Source: JBDSGC01 sp046594105
GTDB lineage: Bacteria > Acidobacteriota > Thermoanaerobaculia > Gp7-AA8
Assembly (NCBI GenBank): GCA_046594105.1
Contig: JBKJQB010000338.1
Location: forward strand, 1-16,776
Direction: 5' to 3'
Length of the DNA stretch: 16,776 bases
Under the pieces are notes generated by a model. That model did not search any database. It had not been told where the DNA came from and saw nothing but the letters and a program-made list of their open reading frames with translations. Made by a program: the position numbers and the translations under genes. Each line of letters begins with the position of its first letter. Within the stretch, counting starts at the first letter, position 1. Below, in pieces: positions 12,622-16,776 of the stretch.

Positions 12622-13623
12622 TCAGGGCTTGAACCTGGAGAACTGGACCCGTTGAGCGCGCCCGGCCTGCAGCGCAGGCTGGGCAAGCGGGTGCGCCTGA
12701 AAGAACTTCCACATCACACTGGTGGCGTCGATGCTGCGGCTGGTGGGGCCGACGAACCACTCCGGCATTGGCTCTCCGCCCGGCCAGGTGTGGCCTCCTC
12801 CGCGGATGGTGTAGAGCACGACGGCGGCGTTGTCAGCGCAGTTCGCGTACTCGCGGCGGGTGACATCGGCCACCACCGAAGACTCGACGGGGAGGGCTCC
12901 GCACCGGTTTCTGCGAGCCCAGTTCGCTGCCCATTTCGGGACGGCGGGGAAGGGTGCGGGAGCCACCCAGGAGGAACCGCCGTCGTAAGGAACCATCGAA
13001 TCGGCGGTGCCGTGAAACGCGATCATCGGCACCGCTTTCGTGTCGGTGCACCAGTTCCATGGCATGGTCTGCGCTGCCCCCACCAGCCCGACCGCCGCGA
13101 TCCGATCGGATAGCGTGCAGGAGAGTGTGAACGACATCCCCCCACCGTTGGAGAATCCGTTCGCGTAGATCCGTGAGCGGTCGATGTTGTAGTCCGCTTC
13201 CAGTTGGTCGATCAACTTGGAGATGAACAAGACATCCTTCGGTAGCTCGGTTCCGCGTTCGACGTGCCAGATCCTCGGCCCGATTCCATCGATCCCCGAA
13301 GGGTAGACGACCAGGAATCCCTGGCGCTCGGCCAGACGATTCCATCCGCTCAAGTCCTGTTGCTGGACCGGCCATCCTCCCGCGCCATGCATGCTGATGA
13401 CGAGCGGCGCCGGCTTGGTTGGGTCGTAGCTTCGAGGGACGTAGAGAAGGTACGCGCGGTGCTGACCGGCAGAAACGAGGGATCCGTTGTTGCGATTGTG
13501 GCGGGAGAATGTGCCGGCCTCGATCAGCGCCAACACCAGAGGCAGCCCGAGGAGAATCAGAACGGTGACCAGCAGCTTCGTACTGCGACGAGGGGCCGGG
13601 TCCGAAAAAACAATTGCGTTCAT
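12622..13623 (-). CDS. Membrane-anchored PHB-depolymerase/LpqC-like esterase
   Basis: 333 residues from the ATG at 13623, which overlaps the permease stop as ATGA; an upstream in-frame start at 13638 is less likely. Residues about 17-36 form an N-terminal membrane segment (LLVTVLILLGLPLVLALIEA), so the enzyme faces outward. The rest is an alpha/beta-hydrolase of the Esterase_PHB family, which includes polyhydroxybutyrate depolymerases and feruloyl/acetylxylan esterases. The oxyanion motif 'SMHGAGG' is at about 77-83, nucleophile Ser158 in 'NGFSNGGG', Asp208 in 'FHGTADSMVPYDGG' and His278 in 'GGGHTWPGG'. The triad is complete. The substrate cannot be decided. Being third in an operon with an ABC exporter suggests it acts on a polymer or ester at the cell surface, perhaps the exported compound. 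Confidence 0.85.
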   Translation of the reverse strand: MNAIVFSDPAPRRSTKLLVTVLILLGLPLVLALIEAGTFSRHNRNNGSLVSAGQHRAYLLYVPRSYDPTKPAPLVISMHGAGGWPVQQQDLSGWNRLAERQGFLVVYPSGIDGIGPRIWHVERGTELPKDVLFISKLIDQLEADYNIDRSRIYANGFSNGGGMSFTLSCTLSDRIAAVGLVGAAQTMPWNWCTDTKAVPMIAFHGTADSMVPYDGGSSWVAPAPFPAVPKWAANWARRNRCGALPVESSVVADVTRREYANCADNAAVVLYTIRGGGHTWPGGEPMPEWFVGPTSRSIDATSVMWKFFQAHPLAQPALQAGRAQRVQFSRFKP

Positions 13624-15254
13624 CGATGCCGGTTCCATGCGAGCGCCAGCGGCGCCGCGGAGAGCCGCACCAGCGGGACTTCGAGGATCGCCACGAGCGC
13701 GAGGAAATAGGCTCGGAAGAGTAGCGACGGCGTCAGCCATACCAGCAGGAAGTAGAGAGCAACGACCGCGACATCCCAACTGATCGCACCGAGGAGAATC
13801 TTGCGGCCGGTGAGCAGTCGAAGGTCATGGAGGCGCATGGCGATCCAGGCGGCGGCAGCGACTCGGAGGCAGGCCACCACTGCGAGCATCCAGGGAAGAG
13901 CGGTCCACGTCGCAACGATGGCGCGACGGTCGCTCAGGATCCAATGAACGAGCGGAAGGGCGATTGCCAGAAGCGACAGCGCAAGGAACACGCTGGCCTT
14001 GACCGCCCACTCACGGCCGGTCATGCCGATGGACAGACTGAGCACGAGTTGCTTCCAGGTCACCAGCAGCAGAGCCGCGAATGCGAGCAGTACGATCGCG
14101 ATCGCCCGCACGACGCCGAAAGCCTCGAGTCCCTGACGGACCCTTTCGATCACCGTCGGCGAGGTGCCGGAGAGCATGAGTGCGACCGGCGTGGCGACGA
14201 GGACCAGCAGCCACGCCGCGAGGGTGCTCCCGATCGTGACCTTCAGCCTGGCGGCGATGAGCGACGCGCTGGTCAGCGGGCGTGTGGCGAGGAACGGCGA
14301 CACTCCATAGGAATCGCTCGCATGCGGATTCGACTTGCTGACCGTCGCGGCGACGAACGCGGCCATGAACGGTGGAGTGAGCAGCACGCCGACCAGTGTT
14401 TCGAAGATGATTGCCGGCGTCTCTCTGAACACGAACAGCAGGGACAACTCGAAGGGCAGGAGGATGGCCACCGACGCCGGCAGCGACCGGCCATGCTGCC
14501 GCCACTCGAACCACACTTGAGCGCGCGCGGGCGAAGGAAAATGGTCTCGCCGGCGCGGCAGGACATTCGCGATCGGTCCGAGCCAAACGAACAGAGTGCG
14601 CCAATCGGGCACCTCGCCGCGCCGTGCACGTCCCACCGCGAAGCGGGCGGCGAGATACGCGAGCGGAGCGTTCGGCGCGAGGATGGCCAGCATCACGGGC
14701 TCGGAAGCCTTGTCATGCAGCGCCACCATGACCACGGCGTCGATCGCAGCCAGCCAGAGCACGGTGACGATCACACGCAGCCCTGGCAAAGGGTACGGCA
14801 ACCACGTGAGCGCCTGCGTCCAGGCGAGAAGCGACGCCGCAAGCAGCCCCGGCCAGATCATCGGCACGCAGCCGGACGGCCACACCCCGAGAAACCTCGT
14901 TGCGAACCACAGGATCGTCATGGCCACCGTGCCATAGAGCATCGGCCACCCCGCCAGCGCGGCGGTCTTCACCGGCAATGTGAACATGCGGGCGGGATAC
15001 ATCGATTGGCGCGCGGACAGGTCACCGGCAAGGCCGAAGCTGAACACCGCCAGGAAATACATGAAGGTCGCCGTCAGCGGTATGACCACCGCCAGCGCAA
15101 AACTCGGGGCGTCGTCAAAGTTGATGCGTTGCCCCGGCTCGAGGATCAGGAGCTTGAACGTCGCCAGGACGAGCAGGTAGCCGGTCATGGCGATCAGTCC
15201 CCAGCGATGGCGTTTTCGGAATTCCCAGGCGATTGCGGCGGCGGGTGAGCGCAT
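13620..15254 (-). CDS. ABC exporter permease, 14-segment tandem type
   Basis: 544 residues with about 14 hydrophobic segments, among them residues 18-38, 50-76, 132-152, 158-180, 260-277, 282-304, 340-361, 381-401, 418-440, 450-472, 490-508 and 512-530. The two halves look related: 'YPARMFTLPVKTAALAG' at 86-102 and 'SPFLATRPLTSASLIAARL' at 319-337 are equivalent membrane-entry motifs. One polypeptide therefore supplies both transmembrane half-domains. The ATG at 15254 follows the ATPase stop by 3 bp with AGGA nearby, and the stop overlaps the esterase start by 4 bp. No substrate-binding protein is present, so this is an exporter or lipid/antibiotic-type transporter. The substrate is unknown. 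Confidence 0.88.
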   Translation of the reverse strand: MRSPAAAIAWEFRKRHRWGLIAMTGYLLVLATFKLLILEPGQRINFDDAPSFALAVVIPLTATFMYFLAVFSFGLAGDLSARQSMYPARMFTLPVKTAALAGWPMLYGTVAMTILWFATRFLGVWPSGCVPMIWPGLLAASLLAWTQALTWLPYPLPGLRVIVTVLWLAAIDAVVMVALHDKASEPVMLAILAPNAPLAYLAARFAVGRARRGEVPDWRTLFVWLGPIANVLPRRRDHFPSPARAQVWFEWRQHGRSLPASVAILLPFELSLLFVFRETPAIIFETLVGVLLTPPFMAAFVAATVSKSNPHASDSYGVSPFLATRPLTSASLIAARLKVTIGSTLAAWLLVLVATPVALMLSGTSPTVIERVRQGLEAFGVVRAIAIVLLAFAALLLVTWKQLVLSLSIGMTGREWAVKASVFLALSLLAIALPLVHWILSDRRAIVATWTALPWMLAVVACLRVAAAAWIAMRLHDLRLLTGRKILLGAISWDVAVVALYFLLVWLTPSLLFRAYFLALVAILEVPLVRLSAAPLALAWNRHR

Positions 15255-15257
15255 GAT

Positions 15258-16178
15258 TTACGCGTCCTGAGGTGGCGACGCGGCCGTCCCGACGTGGGCG
15301 ACGAACATCTCATCGAGGGAGGGAACGCGTTCGGCGACGATGCGCGCTCCGCCCCCCCAGCCGGGGACAGCGGCACGCAGCTCGCTCGGACCTCCGCGAA
15401 CCATCGCCGTCCACTCCTGACCTGAATCGTCCCCAACGTCCCATCGCAACACGCCGGCGACGGCCGGAGGCTGAGGCCGGGATTCCGCAAAGCGCACGGT
15501 GACGCAGCGATGCGACTCCTTGAGGTCAGCCAGCGGCGCGCTCAGGGCGATCCTGCCGTGGCTGATCATGGTGACGTGATCGGCAACCTGCTCGACTTCC
15601 TCCAGCAGATGCGAAGAGAAGAGCACCGTGCGGCCTTCATCGGCGATGGTGCGGAGGATGGCGCCGAGGATGTCGCGGCGAACGATGGGATCGAGGCCGG
15701 ACGACGGTTCGTCCAGCACCAGCAACTCGGGCCGGTACGCCAGCGCGATGAGCAGGCCGACCCGCGCTTTCTGTCCCTTGGAGAGGCTCTTGACCTTCGC
15801 GGTGGGGTCGAGCGTGAACGTCTGCCGCAGTTCTTCCGCATACGCATCGTCCCAGGCGGGATAGAACGCTCGGGAGTAGCGCATGAGTTCCTCCACGCGC
15901 ATCCAGCCGGGGAGGTCATTCTCCTCGGAGAGATAGCCGATCCTCGCAAGGACCCCGACGGGATCGGCGACGGGATCGAGGCCGAAGACGCGCACCGAGC
16001 CGCTCTCTGCCCGCAACAGACCGAGGATATGTTTGATGAGGGTGGTCTTGCCCGCTCCGTTTGCGCCGACCAGACCGTAGACGGCGCCCCGAGGGATGGA
16101 CAGGCTCACTGAGTCGAGAGCGTTCCGGGCACCGAAGCGGCGCGTGAGCTCCGAGATGCTGATGACGGGTTCACTCAC
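15258..16178 (-). CDS. ABC transporter ATP-binding protein
   Basis: 306 residues from the GTG at 16178; a TTG two codons upstream (16184) is the alternative. I prefer GTG because GGTGG at 16186-16190 is then correctly spaced. Walker A is 'GANGAGKTT' (about 38-46), signature 'LSKGQ' (132-136), Walker B 'LLVLDEP' (152-158), D-loop 'SGLD', and H-loop 'SSHLLEE' (His190). The Q-loop position reads 'GYLSEENDLPGWM', where glutamate replaces glutamine, as I recall for YtrB/CcmA-like exporter ATPases. The C-terminal 80 residues form a small accessory domain. It energises the permease encoded 3 bp downstream. No GntR-type regulator, often found with such exporters, is visible upstream within the window. 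Confidence 0.92.
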   Translation of the reverse strand: MSEPVISISELTRRFGARNALDSVSLSIPRGAVYGLVGANGAGKTTLIKHILGLLRAESGSVRVFGLDPVADPVGVLARIGYLSEENDLPGWMRVEELMRYSRAFYPAWDDAYAEELRQTFTLDPTAKVKSLSKGQKARVGLLIALAYRPELLVLDEPSSGLDPIVRRDILGAILRTIADEGRTVLFSSHLLEEVEQVADHVTMISHGRIALSAPLADLKESHRCVTVRFAESRPQPPAVAGVLRWDVGDDSGQEWTAMVRGGPSELRAAVPGWGGGARIVAERVPSLDEMFVAHVGTAASPPQDA

Positions 16179-16260
16179 GCTCAACCCACCGATCGTCGCT
16201 GGCGATCACAGCGCGCGACAAGCCTGAACATCGCGGCGTATGCGACTTGGTCTTGAGGCT

Positions 16261-16776
16261 TCATTCCTCGACCAGGGTTCCCAGCAGCTGAATCTCGCCT
16301 CCCTCGGTCGGGATGATGCTGATGTTCATCAGGCCGTGGAATGGGGAACCGTCCTTCCGCTTGAGGGAAACATGGGCGTTGGTCATCGATTGCTGTTGGA
16401 GCAGGCTCTCCAGGAGCTGCTCGCGGCTGGAAGGAGCCAGATACAGGTCGCTCGCCTTCAGCTGCATCAGTTCCTGCCGCGAGGCATAACCGAACTCGTG
16501 GACCAGCGCGTCGTTGCAGTCGAGGATCGTGCCGTCGAGAGCGGTGCGGAAGACGCCGGCCACATTTTTCTCGAACAGCATGCGGTACCGCTCTTCGGAC
16601 GTCCTTCGCTCGCGGAGCTCCCTGGCCAGCATCAGCGCAGATGAGGTCATGCCGGCGATGAGGCGCAGCGCATACACGTCGAGATCCTCGAAGGCGTGGC
16701 TCCGTTTGGCGTGAACCATCAGCACGCCGATGGCCCGCTCGTGATCGAGCAGCGGCGCCACCACCATCGAGCCGAT
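16261..16776 (-). CDS. GAF-PAS sensor protein, C-terminal part (runs off window)
   Basis: The frame is open to the right edge of the window, so only the last 171 residues are seen. The first 50 or so ('APLLDHERAIGVLMVHAKRSHAFEDLDVYALRLIAG') are the end of a GAF domain. A short linker helix ('SSALMLARELRERRTSEERY') leads into a PAS domain ('RMLFEKNVAGVFRTALDGTILDCNDALVHEFGYAS' to the 'GSPFHGLMNISII' strand). The protein stops right after the PAS fold at 'LVEE', so no kinase, cyclase or other output domain follows on this end. Any output domain must be N-terminal, or the protein senses only. GAF and PAS domains bind small ligands, haem or light-sensing cofactors; none can be named here. It lies 82 bp upstream of the ABC operon on the same strand. 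Confidence 0.85.
   Translation of the reverse strand: MGSMVVAPLLDHERAIGVLMVHAKRSHAFEDLDVYALRLIAGMTSSALMLARELRERRTSEERYRMLFEKNVAGVFRTALDGTILDCNDALVHEFGYASRQELMQLKASDLYLAPSSREQLLESLLQQQSMTNAHVSLKRKDGSPFHGLMNISIIPTEGGEIQLLGTLVEE

Noticed and set aside
12620..12634. Inverted repeat GTTCA-GGGCT-TGAAC over the esterase stop codon as a terminator
   Set aside because: The 5-bp stem is weak and no T run follows in the minus direction.
13827..15248. Plus-strand open frame (473 codons) opposite the ABC permease
   Set aside because: Antisense shadow in high-GC DNA; the translation is charged and repetitive (DRR, EHEQ), and the minus strand encodes an obvious membrane protein.
1..16776. CRISPR array, tRNA or rRNA genes
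   Set aside because: No regularly spaced direct repeats and no recognisable tRNA or rRNA sequence were seen on either strand.

Overview
The window is about 16.8 kb of high-GC chromosomal DNA. Except for one short coding pair at the left end, every convincing gene lies on the minus strand. The best guess for the host is an Acidobacteriota-like soil or sediment bacterium. This rests on two secreted proteins built from modules I associate with that phylum (a duplicated 'LTSDTGYFWFF...FNPSGRFASVGDT' unit and a C-terminal 'HxxxLRTAINAVR' repeat), on an ECF sigma/FecR pair, and on several families of short palindromic intergenic repeats. The assignment comes from recall, not from a search.

Layout, left to right. 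At 88-680 (+) a truncated HicB-like antitoxin fragment overlaps the start of a secreted NTF2/SnoaL-like protein. At 703-1184 lies a relic REP half-site and a truncated, frameshifted REP-associated (Y1) transposase. At 1190-3481 (-) is a 763-residue secreted protein with two copies of an Acidobacteriota-type module and a ZU5-like segment; its upstream region carries two inverted-repeat candidate operators. At 4031-4630 is a complete VapBC toxin-antitoxin operon with a palindromic operator. From 4640 to 5859 the DNA is decayed: a large inverted repeat, the C-terminal half of a peptidoglycan-recognition amidase joined to a signal peptide, and several REP-like palindromes. At 5860-7458 (-) is a secreted fibronectin-III protein, followed by a second intact REP pair.

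The most coherent functional unit is 7845-10505 (-). An ECF sigma factor and a FecR-type membrane anti-sigma factor overlap by 4 bp. After 56 bp come an exported YceI-type lipid-binding protein and an exported intradiol-dioxygenase-like protein, which also overlap by 4 bp. An 18-bp perfect palindrome lies across the stop codon of the fecR gene. This reads as an envelope-response module whose effectors act outside the cytoplasm on lipophilic or catechol-like molecules (inference).

Next, 10730-12483 (-) is a two-gene cassette: a RecF/OLD-like AAA ATPase overlapping a DUF4276 protein by 4 bp. Its base composition is lower in GC than its neighbours, and an imperfect hairpin stands just upstream. 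By analogy with ATPase-plus-nuclease pairs such as OLD, PARIS and AbiL, it is the best candidate in the window for an undescribed defence system. Finally, 12622-16178 (-) is an ABC exporter (ATPase, then 14-segment permease) translationally coupled to a membrane-anchored PHB-depolymerase-like esterase. A GAF-PAS sensor protein runs off the right edge.
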